From Bacillota bacterium (GTDB lineage: Bacteria; Bacillota; Clostridia; Lachnospirales; Lachnospiraceae): a DNA stretch of 64,000 nt. The notes below the pieces were generated by a model. That model was not told where the DNA came from and made no database searches. It was given only the letters and a program-made list of their open reading frames with translations. The stretch is taken from contig JAEZUR010000039.1 of assembly GCA_023420935.1 (NCBI GenBank), positions 1-64,000 of the forward strand, in the 5' to 3' direction. Below are positions 28,915 to 38,234 of this stretch, in pieces (position 1 is the first letter of the stretch; the number at the start of each line of letters is the position of its first letter). Made by a program: the position numbers and the translations under genes.

Positions 28915-30719
28915 TGGCAAGAAATAAATATGATGTGGACGAGAGCTTAGAAACGAAATTTGATTTTAACCAAGTGAAACGCTTAGGAAAATATCTGGCT
29001 CCATATAAAGCAAAATTATTTTTTGTAGTGATAATCATGCTTTCTGCTAGTGCGGCAACTATGTTGATTCCAATATATTTTATGACCATCATGGATGAAT
29101 ATATTCCGAGTAGCAATATGAGTGGTATTATAAAACTTAGTATTCTTACCTTACTCATAACCTTCTATAGTGCAGTGGCTTTAAGAATTAAGATTCGCAT
29201 TACAACTACAATAGGGCAAAGCGTAATACATCAACTTAGAAAGGATTTGTTTGAACATCTTCAAAAACTTCCATTTTCTTATTATGATAGTCGCCCACAT
29301 GGTAAGATACAGGTACGTGTTGTTAATTATGTCAATAACTTAAGTGACTTGTTATCCAATGGTATAATCAACACCATTACTGATCTTTGTAGTTTGTTTT
29401 TTATTATTATATTTATGTTAACAATACATATCAAGTTAACCTTATTATGCTTGTGCGGCCTTCCGATATTAAGTGCAATTGTCATACTGGTTAAGAAACG
29501 TCAAAGAGCAGCATGGCAAATGGCAAGCAATAAACAATCCAATTTGAATGCTTACATTGCAGAAAGCATGAATGGAATCCGTGTTACTCAATCCTTTGTA
29601 CGTGAGAAAGAGAACCAGGGTATCTTCAATAGTCTAAGTAATAGTTATCGCACATCTTGGCTAAATGCAGTTAAGTATAATTTTATTATTGGTCCTACCG
29701 TGGATAATATATCAACAGTTACCACTGCATTTATCTATGTTCTCGGTATCCAGTGGATGATTCAAGGGATATCTGGTGTTACGGTTGGTGTAATGGTTGC
29801 TTTTACTGGGTATATAAGCAGATTCTGGGCTCCGATTACTACTCTTGCCGGGTTCTATAATTCGCTTTTAACTGCAATATCCTACCTGGAACGAATCTTT
29901 GAAACAATCGATGAACCGGTGCTTGTGAAAGATAAACCAGATGCTAGTATAATGCCTCCGATTGAAGGCAAGATAGAGTTTAAGGATGTATCATTCGGAT
30001 ATGAAGATGGTATTAAAGTGTTAGACAGCATTAATTTTATAGCAAAGAAAGGCGAATCTTTTGCTATTGTTGGACCTACTGGGGCTGGTAAGACCACCAT
30101 TGTTAATCTGATCAGTCGTTTCTATAATTTAGATTCTGGAACTATTTATATTGACGGAGTTGATATCGAGTCTGTTACCATACATTCTCTACGAACACAA
30201 ATGGGAGTAATGATGCAGGATAGTTTTATTTTCTCAGGAACGATTATGGATAATATTCGATATGGAAATAAAACGGCTACCGATGAAGAAGTAATTCAGG
30301 CTGCAAAGACAGTATGCGCCCACGATTTTATTATGGAGATGGAGGATGGGTACCAATCCCAAGTTAATGAAAGAGGAAGTCGTCTATCCGTTGGACAGCG
30401 TCAGCTGATTTCATTTGCAAGAGCCTTATTAGCGAATCCTAAAATATTGATACTAGATGAAGCTACATCTAGTATAGATACGGAGACAGAGATTGCCTTA
30501 CAGACTGGATTAAATCGCTTATTAAAAGGTAGAACCTCCTTCATTATTGCTCATCGCTTATCTACCATTAGAAATTGTACCAAGATTCTTTATATAGATC
30601 AAGGTAAGATTATGGAGCAAGGTAGTCATGAAGAACTTATGGAGCTTAAAAAGGAATATTACAACCTCTATGCTTCTCAATATAGCTTTCTTCAAAAAGA
30701 ACATGTGTCAATACAGTAA
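28914..30719 (+). CDS. Heterodimeric ABC exporter, catalytically competent subunit
   Basis: 601 aa with the same layout as the upstream subunit. Walker A is GPTGAGKTT, and Walker B ILDEATSSID keeps the catalytic Glu 516. The H loop IIAHRLST keeps His 547. Its signature motif is altered to LSVGQRQL (about 491-498). In the heterodimer, this subunit's Walker and H-loop residues would pair with the intact LSGGQ of the upstream subunit to give the active site, while its own altered signature completes the degenerate site. AAGGGAGG precedes the ATG within the end of the upstream gene. The two genes are translationally coupled. Confidence 0.93.
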   Translation: MARNKYDVDESLETKFDFNQVKRLGKYLAPYKAKLFFVVIIMLSASAATMLIPIYFMTIMDEYIPSSNMSGIIKLSILTLLITFYSAVALRIKIRITTTIGQSVIHQLRKDLFEHLQKLPFSYYDSRPHGKIQVRVVNYVNNLSDLLSNGIINTITDLCSLFFIIIFMLTIHIKLTLLCLCGLPILSAIVILVKKRQRAAWQMASNKQSNLNAYIAESMNGIRVTQSFVREKENQGIFNSLSNSYRTSWLNAVKYNFIIGPTVDNISTVTTAFIYVLGIQWMIQGISGVTVGVMVAFTGYISRFWAPITTLAGFYNSLLTAISYLERIFETIDEPVLVKDKPDASIMPPIEGKIEFKDVSFGYEDGIKVLDSINFIAKKGESFAIVGPTGAGKTTIVNLISRFYNLDSGTIYIDGVDIESVTIHSLRTQMGVMMQDSFIFSGTIMDNIRYGNKTATDEEVIQAAKTVCAHDFIMEMEDGYQSQVNERGSRLSVGQRQLISFARALLANPKILILDEATSSIDTETEIALQTGLNRLLKGRTSFIIAHRLSTIRNCTKILYIDQGKIMEQGSHEELMELKKEYYNLYASQYSFLQKEHVSIQ

Positions 30720-30802
30720 GAATGGATAAACATAATAATCACAAATTTTAGTAGGGAACATAATATAGAACAAGAAAGATACTGTTATCAGAGGTGCTGC
30801 AT

Positions 30803-32503
30803 TTGGAGGTAGAAGATAAGAAGAAGATAAGCAGTAATGATTATGCAGATCTTTTGGTTGAAATGAATGCAATGGCTGAGTATGCAGAGTTTAGAGACGA
30901 AACTGTTAATGTTATCAATGAAAAGTTTGCTGTTATATACATTCCAGTAAGCCAAGTTCGTCAGAATCTAGTTAGAGCAAGTGGCTATTCTGTTATACCA
31001 AAGCTATTTGGTCTAGTTCAAACGTTGCATTTGGAAGATATGGGCGTCAGGAGAGTTCAGAACACGCAGTTTCTTGGACTCCGCGGACAGGGAGTGCTTC
31101 TTGGATTTATTGATACAGGAATTGATTATACCAACCCATTGTTTAAGAATGCAGATAATACCACTAGAATTCAGTCTATTTGGGATCAAACCATTGACAA
31201 CCCAGATGCTCCGGAAGAGATATTCAGTTATGGCAGAGAATATCTTGCTGAGGAGATAAACCAGGCGCTTCAAAATGAGAATCCTTTATCTATCGTTCCT
31301 ACAACAGATGAAAATGGACATGGAACTACACTAGCCGGGTTAGCAGGAGGTTCTAGCGATGAAGAAAATGACTTTATTGGGGTTGTACCTTTGTCAGAAT
31401 TCGTTATTGTAAAGTTAAAGCCAGCGAAGCAAAACCTTAGGGATTATTTTGGAATTGCAGATGACGCCATTTGTTATCAAGAAAATGATATTTTAGCTGG
31501 TATTGCATATCTGACTCGATTTGCAAGAAAATTGGATAGACCAATTGCTATTTGTATTGGTCTTGGAACGAATCAAGGTTCTCACGACGGACGGGGCACC
31601 TTGAGTGATACACTTGCTGTGGAATCCAATCGAGTTGGAACTGCAGTTATTATAGCAGCAGGGAATGAGGGGAATCGAGGGCATCATTATTATGGTGAAA
31701 TTGATAAAAGTATAGGTTTTGATGTGGTAGAACTAAGGATTGGAGAGAATGAAAATAATTTTTCCATGGAACTTTGGGGGAATTTACCTGGAACCTATTC
31801 CATTGATATTTTATCACCCAGCGGAGAATATATATCTAGAATTCCAGCTAGAATAGGAGAAAGCAGAGAGATTAATTTTATTTTTGAAGCTACTACTATT
31901 TATATATCATACTTAATTGTAGAGTCTCAGTCCGGAGATCAGCTTATCCTATTTCGATTTCGCAACCCAGCTCCAGGTATATGGCGCTTTAATGTGTATG
32001 GGGGAGAAATTACGTCAGGATTTCATATTTGGTTACCTATGCAAGGTTTTATAACAGAGAACACGGTATTCGTACGACCCAACCCAGATACAACCATAAC
32101 AGAACCAGGCAATGCAGCACTAGCTCTTACTGCTACAGCGTATGATCATACAGGACAAAATATTTACAGGAATGCAAGCAGAGGGTATTCTAGAACCAAC
32201 ATAATAAAACCAGAACTTGCCGCGCCCGGGGTTGATGTATTTAGCCCAACCATAGAAAATACCTATGCCAAAAAGTCAGGGACTAGTATTTCAGCTGCAT
32301 TAACCACTGGTGTAGCCGCCATGTTATTAGAATGGGGTATTGTAAAGGGAAATGACAGAACTATGGACACAATAGCCATAGAGAAATACTTGATTCGAGG
32401 TGTAAAAAGAAATCCGAACATTACCTATCCTAATAGAGAGTGGGGTTATGGTATTATCGACATTTATCGAACTTTTGAGAACCTAAGGGGTGAAACCATA
32501 TAA
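30803..32503 (+). CDS. Csp-like S8 family serine protease (subtilase)
   Basis: 566 aa from a TTG at 30803, which GAGGTG precedes by 6 bases; a GTG at 30794 overlaps that ribosome site and is less likely. The catalytic triad is complete: D104 in GFIDTGIDYTNP, H173 in DENGHGTTLAG and S495 in KKSGTSISAALTTG. A jelly-roll-like insert of about 120 residues (about 300-440) lies between the His and Ser segments. No signal peptide is seen. This layout matches the clostridial Csp family, whose members process the cortex hydrolase SleC in spore germination, but lineages of this kind carry several paralogues, so the role here is unproven. It is followed by only a weak hairpin. Confidence 0.85.
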   Translation: MEVEDKKKISSNDYADLLVEMNAMAEYAEFRDETVNVINEKFAVIYIPVSQVRQNLVRASGYSVIPKLFGLVQTLHLEDMGVRRVQNTQFLGLRGQGVLLGFIDTGIDYTNPLFKNADNTTRIQSIWDQTIDNPDAPEEIFSYGREYLAEEINQALQNENPLSIVPTTDENGHGTTLAGLAGGSSDEENDFIGVVPLSEFVIVKLKPAKQNLRDYFGIADDAICYQENDILAGIAYLTRFARKLDRPIAICIGLGTNQGSHDGRGTLSDTLAVESNRVGTAVIIAAGNEGNRGHHYYGEIDKSIGFDVVELRIGENENNFSMELWGNLPGTYSIDILSPSGEYISRIPARIGESREINFIFEATTIYISYLIVESQSGDQLILFRFRNPAPGIWRFNVYGGEITSGFHIWLPMQGFITENTVFVRPNPDTTITEPGNAALALTATAYDHTGQNIYRNASRGYSRTNIIKPELAAPGVDVFSPTIENTYAKKSGTSISAALTTGVAAMLLEWGIVKGNDRTMDTIAIEKYLIRGVKRNPNITYPNREWGYGIIDIYRTFENLRGETI

Positions 32504-32625
32504 CAGATCTAGTATGTAAAGATGCAGACAAAAACAAGCAGAAAAGAGTGTGTGCTTGCATGCAGTGCTTTTCTGTTTGAGCCTTGTTATGCAAAAGTAA
32601 AACTATGATATACCACATTTTTGTC

Positions 32626-32654
32626 TTGTATACTTATTTTAAAAGTATTATAAT
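32626..32654 (+). promoter_or_regulatory. Promoter of the TetR-family regulator
   Basis: TTGTAT (32626-32631), 17-bp spacer, perfect TATAAT (32649-32654), about 40 bp before the ATG at 32695. The -10 lies within an inverted repeat. Confidence 0.7.
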
Positions 32655-32675
32655 TGCTGGAAGTACAATTATAAT
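32647..32675. promoter_or_regulatory. Candidate TetR autoregulatory operator
   Basis: Perfect 10-bp inverted repeat, ATTATAATTG (32647-32656) and CAATTATAAT (32666-32675), with a 9-base centre. It covers the -10 box and start region of the tetR promoter, the expected place for an autorepressor. Binding is inferred. Confidence 0.6.
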
Positions 32676-32694
32676 CAGTGGAAGGGATAATTTT

Positions 32695-33267
32695 ATGTCC
32701 GAGTCTTTAATTACAAAACACGCAATTGCCAATGGCTTAAAAGAACTAACCAAAAAGAAAAGCTTTGAGAAAATAACAATTCTGGATATTACAAAAATAT
32801 GTGGTTTGAATCGTCAAACCTTTTATTATCATTTTCAGGATAAATATGAATTGGTAGATTGGATTTATTATAATGAAGCAATTTCCCTTATTATTAATGA
32901 TTTAACCTTTGAAAATTGGAATGAGAAAGTCCTGCAAATGCTAACAAAAATGAAAGAAGAGGACTATTTTTATGAAAATACACTAAGGGTTACCCAGGAA
33001 AATGGTTTCCGCGATTATCTATTTCGTATTGCTAGTGAATTATTCTGTGATATTATAGGAAAAATTGCAGAAAATGAGGAGGTAACTGAAGATCAGATTC
33101 ATTTCATTGCAGAATTTTATGCTTTTGGTATTGTTGGAATCATTATTTCATGGGCTCAGCACGGTATGAAAGAAACACCTGAATATATTGCAAATCAGTT
33201 AAAGATGGTATCAGAGGGAACAAAGAAATTTGCTGTGGCAAGATATCTTCAGAAAACAACTACATAA
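32695..33267 (+). CDS. TetR/AcrR-family transcriptional regulator (DhaS-like)
   Basis: 190 aa from the ATG at 32695, with GGAAGGGA about 7 bases before it; a longer reading from 32584 would run through the promoter and is rejected. The N-terminal helix-turn-helix is KITILDITKICGLNRQTFYYHFQDKYELVDWIY, the DhaS-like subgroup pattern. A helical C-terminal domain with a conserved FYAFGIVGIIISWAQHGM would bind a ligand or coregulator. The inverted repeat over its own promoter suggests autoregulation. In this subgroup the regulator often sits beside a YhgE/Pip-type membrane protein, which is the next plus-strand gene at 33802, so that gene is a likely target. Confidence 0.9.
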   Translation: MSESLITKHAIANGLKELTKKKSFEKITILDITKICGLNRQTFYYHFQDKYELVDWIYYNEAISLIINDLTFENWNEKVLQMLTKMKEEDYFYENTLRVTQENGFRDYLFRIASELFCDIIGKIAENEEVTEDQIHFIAEFYAFGIVGIIISWAQHGMKETPEYIANQLKMVSEGTKKFAVARYLQKTTT

Positions 33268-33279
33268 CATATTTATTTA

Positions 33280-33525
33280 TCATTCAGCGAGAAACGTTTT
33301 TATAAACACCTCTTTCGCTCCTTGTGTATTATTTGCTTCACAAATAGACAATAGTGTGGAATAAAGTATTACCTGCTCTTTTTTAGAAAGTGCATTGGGA
33401 TAAGCATTGGTTCCTAATTCAATTAGATTTCTTGCACACCGCTCAGGGGATCTTCCAATTCTTTTTAAACTGATATCAACAGCGGCAATAACAGCCACTT
33501 TTCTTAATTTACCTTCTAAAGTCAT
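33280..33525 (-). CDS. Small uncharacterised protein
   Basis: 81 aa. I do not recognise it. It is accepted as real because an AAAGGAAGGA ribosome site stands right before the ATG on the minus strand and composition is protein-like, with conserved-looking blocks (VAVIAAVDISLKRIGRSPERCARNLIELG, then ALSKKEQVILYSTLLSICEANNTQGAKEVFIKTF, quoted in parts). It is predicted all-helical, with no signal peptide or membrane segment, hence cytoplasmic. It is convergent with the TetR gene (12-base gap) and divergent from the YhgE-like gene. No function can be proposed. Confidence 0.65.
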   Translation of the reverse strand: MTLEGKLRKVAVIAAVDISLKRIGRSPERCARNLIELGTNAYPNALSKKEQVILYSTLLSICEANNTQGAKEVFIKTFLAE

Positions 33526-33616
33526 AGTTTCCTTCCTTTCTATCAGTTCTTATAATGATAGCTTCCTTAATAAAAGTTTACCGTTTCTTTGAACTTCTTC
33601 CTATAGACAAATAAGC

Positions 33617-33649
33617 ACATCTGTCTAAAAATTGGACAGATGTTTTTTT
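33617..33649 (+). terminator. Terminator-like hairpin with no obvious upstream gene
   Basis: ACATCTGTC (33617-33625) pairs with GACAGATGT (33635-33643), followed by a T run. No plus-strand gene ends nearby; the closest is the TetR gene, 350 bp upstream. Similar arms recur at 33663-33684. Confidence 0.6.
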
Positions 33650-33685
33650 ATGACCTATTTTAAGACAGATAAAAAATTGTGTCTA

Positions 33686-33714
33686 ATTACATTCTAAAAA
33701 TGGAGTGATATACT
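33686..33714 (+). promoter_or_regulatory. Promoter of the YhgE/Pip-like gene
   Basis: ATTACA (33686-33691), 17-bp spacer, TATACT (33709-33714) with an upstream TGa that makes an extended -10. The predicted leader is about 80 bases and contains AGAAAG/CTTTCT arms near 33738-33766. Confidence 0.5.
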
Positions 33715-33801
33715 AGCCACTGTAATTCGTGACATTAGAAAGGTCGCTGAGCGTGCTTTCTATCGTTTTGAAAACATACAAAATATGAGGAGTGAAGAAT
33801 A

Positions 33802-35823
33802 TTGAAGGAAAAGATATCAATCAGAAAGATTAAATGCATTATTGTTATAGTTGGTGTAATTATTATTCCGTTGTTGTATAGCTACTTGTACTTAGGAGCA
33901 TTTTGGGATCCATACTCAAGGTTGGAATCATTACCCGTTGCTGTTGTAAACCAAGATCAAGGTGCTATCATACAAGATAAACAACGTAATCTTGGTGAAG
34001 AGATGTGTGATAGGTTGAAAGAAGATGGGTCACTAAAGTTTAGTTTTACGGATGAAGAAACTGCTAGAACTGGTACAGAGGGAAATGATTATTATGCTAT
34101 GATTGTTATTCCTGAAGATTTTTCTGCAAATATTGCATCTGTTAGTACTTCAAACAAACATACTGCAACCATAACCTATTCACCCAATGAAAAGCGCAAC
34201 TATCTAGCTAGTCAGATACTAAGCAGAGCAGTATTAGAGATAGAAGAATCAACAAGAGCAAGTGTAAACGAAGAAATAGCAAAAGAACTATCGAACAAAC
34301 TTAGAGAAGTTCCAGAACAAATGACGGAATTACAGGACGGATTAGATCAGTTAGCTGACGGCTCTACAAAACTTAGTGATGGTGCAGATTCTCTTGCAGA
34401 AGGAACAAGTGAGTTCCAAGATAAATTTGCAGATTATGCATCGGGAATATCGGATATTCAAGATGGCGCGAATACTCTGTCAGATGGAATCACCAAACTA
34501 GATGATGGAATCAGTAAATTAGAAAATGGAGCAGATACATTAGTTGATTCTACAGCAGAAATAGATAAGCTAACAACAGGTGCAGCGTCATTAGCGAAGG
34601 GTGCTAAGACATTTAACACTAGTTTAACTCAGTATACTGCAGGAGTGGACAGTTTAATAACTTCAGTAAATGGAACCTCTGTGTTCTTAAAAAATTATGT
34701 AACGAATGTCAATCCAAGTATTATGAAAGATCCTGTATTTGCTGGATTTATTAGTAAACTATCAGATCCTACCAATGCAAAGAATATACAAACGCTTCAA
34801 ACAGCTAATACACAGTTGAAGGCAGCATCCAAACAAATCGCTGATGGTGCAGAAACATTATCTTCTGGAACAACTAATTTACCAAAATTAAAGGCAGCTA
34901 TTGCCAAGTTATCAAAAGGATTGGATACGGTAAAGACTGGCTCAAGTAAACTAGAAAAAGGTTCTGTAACATTAACAGATGGAATGACAAAGTTAGATGA
35001 TGCAACTACAAAGTTAAGTGATGCAACCACCAAATTAGCAGATGGTGCAACATCATTAAGTGAAGGAGCGACTGATCTATCAGATGGTGTAAATGATGCA
35101 AAATCTGGAGTGAATACCGCAATAGCAGATGCTGATTCAGAACTTGAGGCATTGGACGGTATATCTGATTATGCGAAAGAACCTGTCAATGTAGAACAAA
35201 GCAATATTACAAGTGTACCAAATTATGGTACGGCATTTGCTCCTTATTTCCTATCTTTATCTTTATGGGTTGGAGCACTGATTATTTTCGTTGGTACATA
35301 CCTTGACATTGATCATAAATTCAAGATACTTTCCAGAGATTCTGAACATAAAGTTGCAAGAAGCTTTATCTATTTACTGATAGGATTTGCACAAGCGATT
35401 GTGTTAGCAATTGTTCTAAAATTTGGATTAGGACTAAAGGTAGATAATATGTTCTGTTACTATGCATCCTGTTGCTTAGTATCTATGGTGTTTATGTCAA
35501 TCGTTCAATTTTTAATGATTCATCTTAAGGATTTAGGAAAATTCCTAACAATTGCTTTGTTAATTTTCCAACTTACATCTTGTGGCGGTACATTTCCTAT
35601 GGAAACTGTTCCAAAATTATTTAATGTATTATATCCATTTATGCCAATGACCTATTCAGTTGGATTATTTAAGCAAGCAATCAGTGGAATAAATCAAAGT
35701 GAATTAGTATTTAACATCGGTGTTCTATCTGCCATATTGGTTGTATTTATGAGCTTGACTATATTGTTTTCCATATTTAAAAATAAAAGCTCAGAGAGAA
35801 ATGTGGAAATAGGAACCAATTAA
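33802..35823 (+). CDS. YhgE/Pip-family membrane protein (ABC-2 type)
   Basis: 673 aa from a TTG at 33802, with GAGGAG 9 bases upstream. The N-terminal YhgE/Pip domain is clear: a transmembrane helix with VIIIPLLYSYLYLGAFWDPY, then LPVAVVNQDQGA. A long extracellular region (about 170-460) is built of seven-residue repeats of the xxxLxDG type, such as LADGSTKLSDGADSLAEG and LSDGITKLDDGISKLENG. The C-terminal domain has about five transmembrane helices. Relatives include the phage-infection protein of Lactococcus and the ESX-associated EsaA; many act in export or envelope stress. The adjacent TetR gene is a likely regulator. Confidence 0.88.
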   Translation: MKEKISIRKIKCIIVIVGVIIIPLLYSYLYLGAFWDPYSRLESLPVAVVNQDQGAIIQDKQRNLGEEMCDRLKEDGSLKFSFTDEETARTGTEGNDYYAMIVIPEDFSANIASVSTSNKHTATITYSPNEKRNYLASQILSRAVLEIEESTRASVNEEIAKELSNKLREVPEQMTELQDGLDQLADGSTKLSDGADSLAEGTSEFQDKFADYASGISDIQDGANTLSDGITKLDDGISKLENGADTLVDSTAEIDKLTTGAASLAKGAKTFNTSLTQYTAGVDSLITSVNGTSVFLKNYVTNVNPSIMKDPVFAGFISKLSDPTNAKNIQTLQTANTQLKAASKQIADGAETLSSGTTNLPKLKAAIAKLSKGLDTVKTGSSKLEKGSVTLTDGMTKLDDATTKLSDATTKLADGATSLSEGATDLSDGVNDAKSGVNTAIADADSELEALDGISDYAKEPVNVEQSNITSVPNYGTAFAPYFLSLSLWVGALIIFVGTYLDIDHKFKILSRDSEHKVARSFIYLLIGFAQAIVLAIVLKFGLGLKVDNMFCYYASCCLVSMVFMSIVQFLMIHLKDLGKFLTIALLIFQLTSCGGTFPMETVPKLFNVLYPFMPMTYSVGLFKQAISGINQSELVFNIGVLSAILVVFMSLTILFSIFKNKSSERNVEIGTN

Positions 35824-35837
35824 AAAACCTTATATTG

Positions 35838-35893
35838 TAAAGAAAAGAGACTCGCAACTTATTATATTAAGTGAAAGGGTCTTTTTTCTTTCG
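35838..35893 (+). terminator. Terminator after the YhgE/Pip-like gene
   Basis: AAGAAAAGAGAC (ending 35851) pairs with GTCTTTTTTCTT (from 35879), with a small inner stem (ACTTA/TAAGT) in the loop and a T-rich 3' arm. Confidence 0.65.
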
Positions 35894-35916
35894 TTTCTTA
35901 GTAATGTCGAATATTG

Positions 35917-35945
35917 TTGAATATGGGAAGCCAAAATGATATGAT
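35917..35945 (+). promoter_or_regulatory. Sigma-A type promoter of the chemoreceptor gene
   Basis: TTGAAT (35917-35922), 17-bp spacer, TATGAT (35940-35945). I saw no sigma-D type motif, although motility genes in related bacteria often use one. Confidence 0.6.
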
Positions 35946-35976
35946 TTATAATAAAAATCAAAGGAGATGATGAAGT

Positions 35977-37986
35977 ATGAAGAGCATAAGAAAAAAACTT
36001 GTAATGTTATTTGCTTCAATATGTACTGTTTGCTTACTAGCCGCTATGGGGATTAGCAGCTACATTTCGTATGGTTCCATGGAACAAAGTCAGAGAGAAA
36101 AGTATCATATTGAGGCAGAGAAGTATGTGGCTGATATTAATAGCTGGTACAATAAAAATTCTCAAATTGTTGATTCATTGCAGACTGCGTTAGAAAGCAA
36201 TCCACAGTTAACCAGTGATCAAATTAAGAGCTTCTTAATTTCATCAAAAAACAAGTATACAGATTCATCAGATATATATATGGGGTTTACGAATAAAGAG
36301 TTTATCGATGGTTCTGGCTGGGTACCTGACCCTGGATATGACTGTACATCAAGATCTTGGTATAAAAGTGCAGTAGAAAATGATAAAACCGTTATCGGAT
36401 CTCCGTATTTTGACATGGTAACGGACTCAATGGTAGTTTCAATTTCAGCACCGGTTAAACAGAACAATACATTAGTTGGTGTTGTTTCCATGGACGTAAG
36501 TTTAAAAGTGTTATTGGACTCACTGAATAAGTTAAGTCAGAATGATAAAGGTGTTTATCTATTTCTAGTTGATAGCCAAGATAATATTATTGTTCATCCT
36601 AACGAAGAATATCTTCCAAAAGAGGAAAGTTCTACAAATATAAAGGACATCTTGAATGGAGTATATGCAAAGCAAATAACGAATAATAATAATTCAAAAA
36701 CGTTTAAAGATTATGATGGTAAGGGTAAATATATAGTGATGGAAAACATCGAATCTACTGCATGGAAGCTAGGTGTTGTTATACCCGAAAATGTGTTCAA
36801 GGATGTATTAGTTGAAATGCTTACAATTTCTATTGTTATCATAGTAATATCCATTGTATTGATCATATTATTTGCATTTTTGATTAGCAATTCCATATCG
36901 AAACCGATTATTACTTTAACAGAGATTATTAACCGTACCAAAGACTTTGAATTGGCTGAGAAGGAGAATGAGAAGTACCTTAGTATTCTTTCTGATAAGA
37001 CAGAGATAGGTACCATTGCAATAGCGGTCAGCCAATTACGCCAAAATCTCTTTAAAATGGCAGTGAGTATTAAAACATCTTCTGCGGAAATTCAAAAACA
37101 GTCCGAAGAAGTTAAAGTATCTTTGGATGAGAATATTGAATCAATTAAAGGTGTTACGAATACCATTGAAGAAATTACCGTTGCAATTGATAGTGAGGCA
37201 AATGATTCACAAGAGGGAATTGAGAAATTATCTGTTTTATCGGAAGAGATAGCAAAAGCTGCAGATGCGGTTGATGGCCTAAATCAAATCTCAGAATCTA
37301 CAGCAAAAGATAGCCTTATTGGTATTGAGCAAATCAATACGTTATCTGGAAAGATTACACAGAATGGAGCTGCGCAACAAAAGGTTGTAGAAAATATTAG
37401 TTCATTAACAGATAAATCAAGATCTATTGGTACGATAAGTGAAACTATAAGTGAGATAGCTGCACAAACTAATTTACTAGCTTTAAATGCTTCCATCGAA
37501 GCTGCACGAGCAGGAGAATTTGGAAAAGGTTTTGCTGTGGTTGCTGATGAGATTAGAAATCTTGCAGAACAGACTGAAAAGGCAACTAACGGTATTACGC
37601 TAATTATTAAAGAAATGCAAGAGCAAGTGGATGAGACTAAAAATAATATAGATCATGTACAGAAAACAACTTCAGAGTGTATTGATAGTATGGATGAAAC
37701 CAATGAAGTATTTCAGACTATTAATAATAGAATCACTGATATGACTACTGGTGTGTCTACCTTAGCGAAAGCAATTAATGAAGTAAATAAGAATAAAAAT
37801 ATGGTTGTAAATACGTTTTCAGACATCTCTTCTGCATCGGAAGAAATCTCTGCTTCTTCTCAGGAAATACTTAATTCTGTAGACAATCAAAAGGAAAGCA
37901 CCATTGTGATTGGTACACTTGTAGATTCACTGGAAGAAGTTGTTTATGAGATGGAACACATTGTGAATCAGTTACGTACAGAATAG
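35977..37986 (+). CDS. Methyl-accepting chemotaxis protein with dCache sensor
   Basis: 669 aa. A transmembrane helix (about 8-30) is followed by an extracellular dCache-type sensor (about 35-275) with [19 protein letters not shown] and [23 protein letters not shown], the usual amino-acid or small-ligand Cache pattern. A second transmembrane helix (about 283-307) leads to a HAMP region and the signalling domain. The kinase-control tip is intact: [22 protein letters not shown] then [14 protein letters not shown]. It would signal through CheW/CheA to the flagellar motor. AAGGAG lies 10 bases before the ATG. The gene is a single unit; no other chemotaxis gene is in the window. Confidence 0.95.
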   Translation: MKSIRKKLVMLFASICTVCLLAAMGISSYISYGSMEQSQREKYHIEAEKYVADINSWYNKNSQIVDSLQTALESNPQLTSDQIKSFLISSKNKYTDSSDIYMGFTNKEFIDGSGWVPDPGYDCTSRSWYKSAVENDKTVIGSPYFDMVTDSMVVSISAPVKQNNTLVGVVSMDVSLKVLLDSLNKLSQNDKGVYLFLVDSQDNIIVHPNEEYLPKEESSTNIKDILNGVYAKQITNNNNSKTFKDYDGKGKYIVMENIESTAWKLGVVIPENVFKDVLVEMLTISIVIIVISIVLIILFAFLISNSISKPIITLTEIINRTKDFELAEKENEKYLSILSDKTEIGTIAIAVSQLRQNLFKMAVSIKTSSAEIQKQSEEVKVSLDENIESIKGVTNTIEEITVAIDSEANDSQEGIEKLSVLSEEIAKAADAVDGLNQISESTAKDSLIGIEQINTLSGKITQNGAAQQKVVENISSLTDKSRSIGTISETISEIAAQTNLLALNASIEAARAGEFGKGFAVVADEIRNLAEQTEKATNGITLIIKEMQEQVDETKNNIDHVQKTTSECIDSMDETNEVFQTINNRITDMTTGVSTLAKAINEVNKNKNMVVNTFSDISSASEEISASSQEILNSVDNQKESTIVIGTLVDSLEEVVYEMEHIVNQLRTE

Positions 37987-38108
37987 TTTAATACAAAATT
38001 TAGTATAAAAAGGGGTAAAAAATCAATATCTTGTGGTGTTAGGAATAAACTTGACGAATTCCATCATAATTTACAAATTATAGATAAAGTTTTTGTGCAT
38101 ATTTAATT

Positions 38109-38134
38109 TTTGTCCTAGGACGTTTGTCCTAGGA
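38109..38134. repeat. Tandem TTTGTCCTAGGA operator-like repeat
   Basis: Two identical 12-mers, TTTGTCCTAGGA, at 38109-38120 and 38123-38134, 14 bp apart start to start. Each contains the palindrome TCCTAGGA. They sit about 100 bp upstream of the veg -35. The remaining 37987-38230 sequence is AT-rich with no gene. Confidence 0.6.
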
Positions 38135-38234
38135 ATGTAAAATGATTCCATAAAAATTCACAAGAAAAAGAACAAAACTTGTGCACAATTATATACACAA
38201 ATACAAAAAGATACACGAATTATCTGAAAATTCA

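Noticed and set aside
32535..32577. Hairpin after the Csp-like protease as a terminator
   Set aside because: The arms pair only imperfectly (one G-T) around a long loop, and no real T run follows, so I did not list it as a feature.
32584..32694. TetR protein extended upstream to 32584
   Set aside because: The extension overlaps the promoter and inverted repeat; the HTH family starts near the ATG at 32695, which has a good ribosome site.
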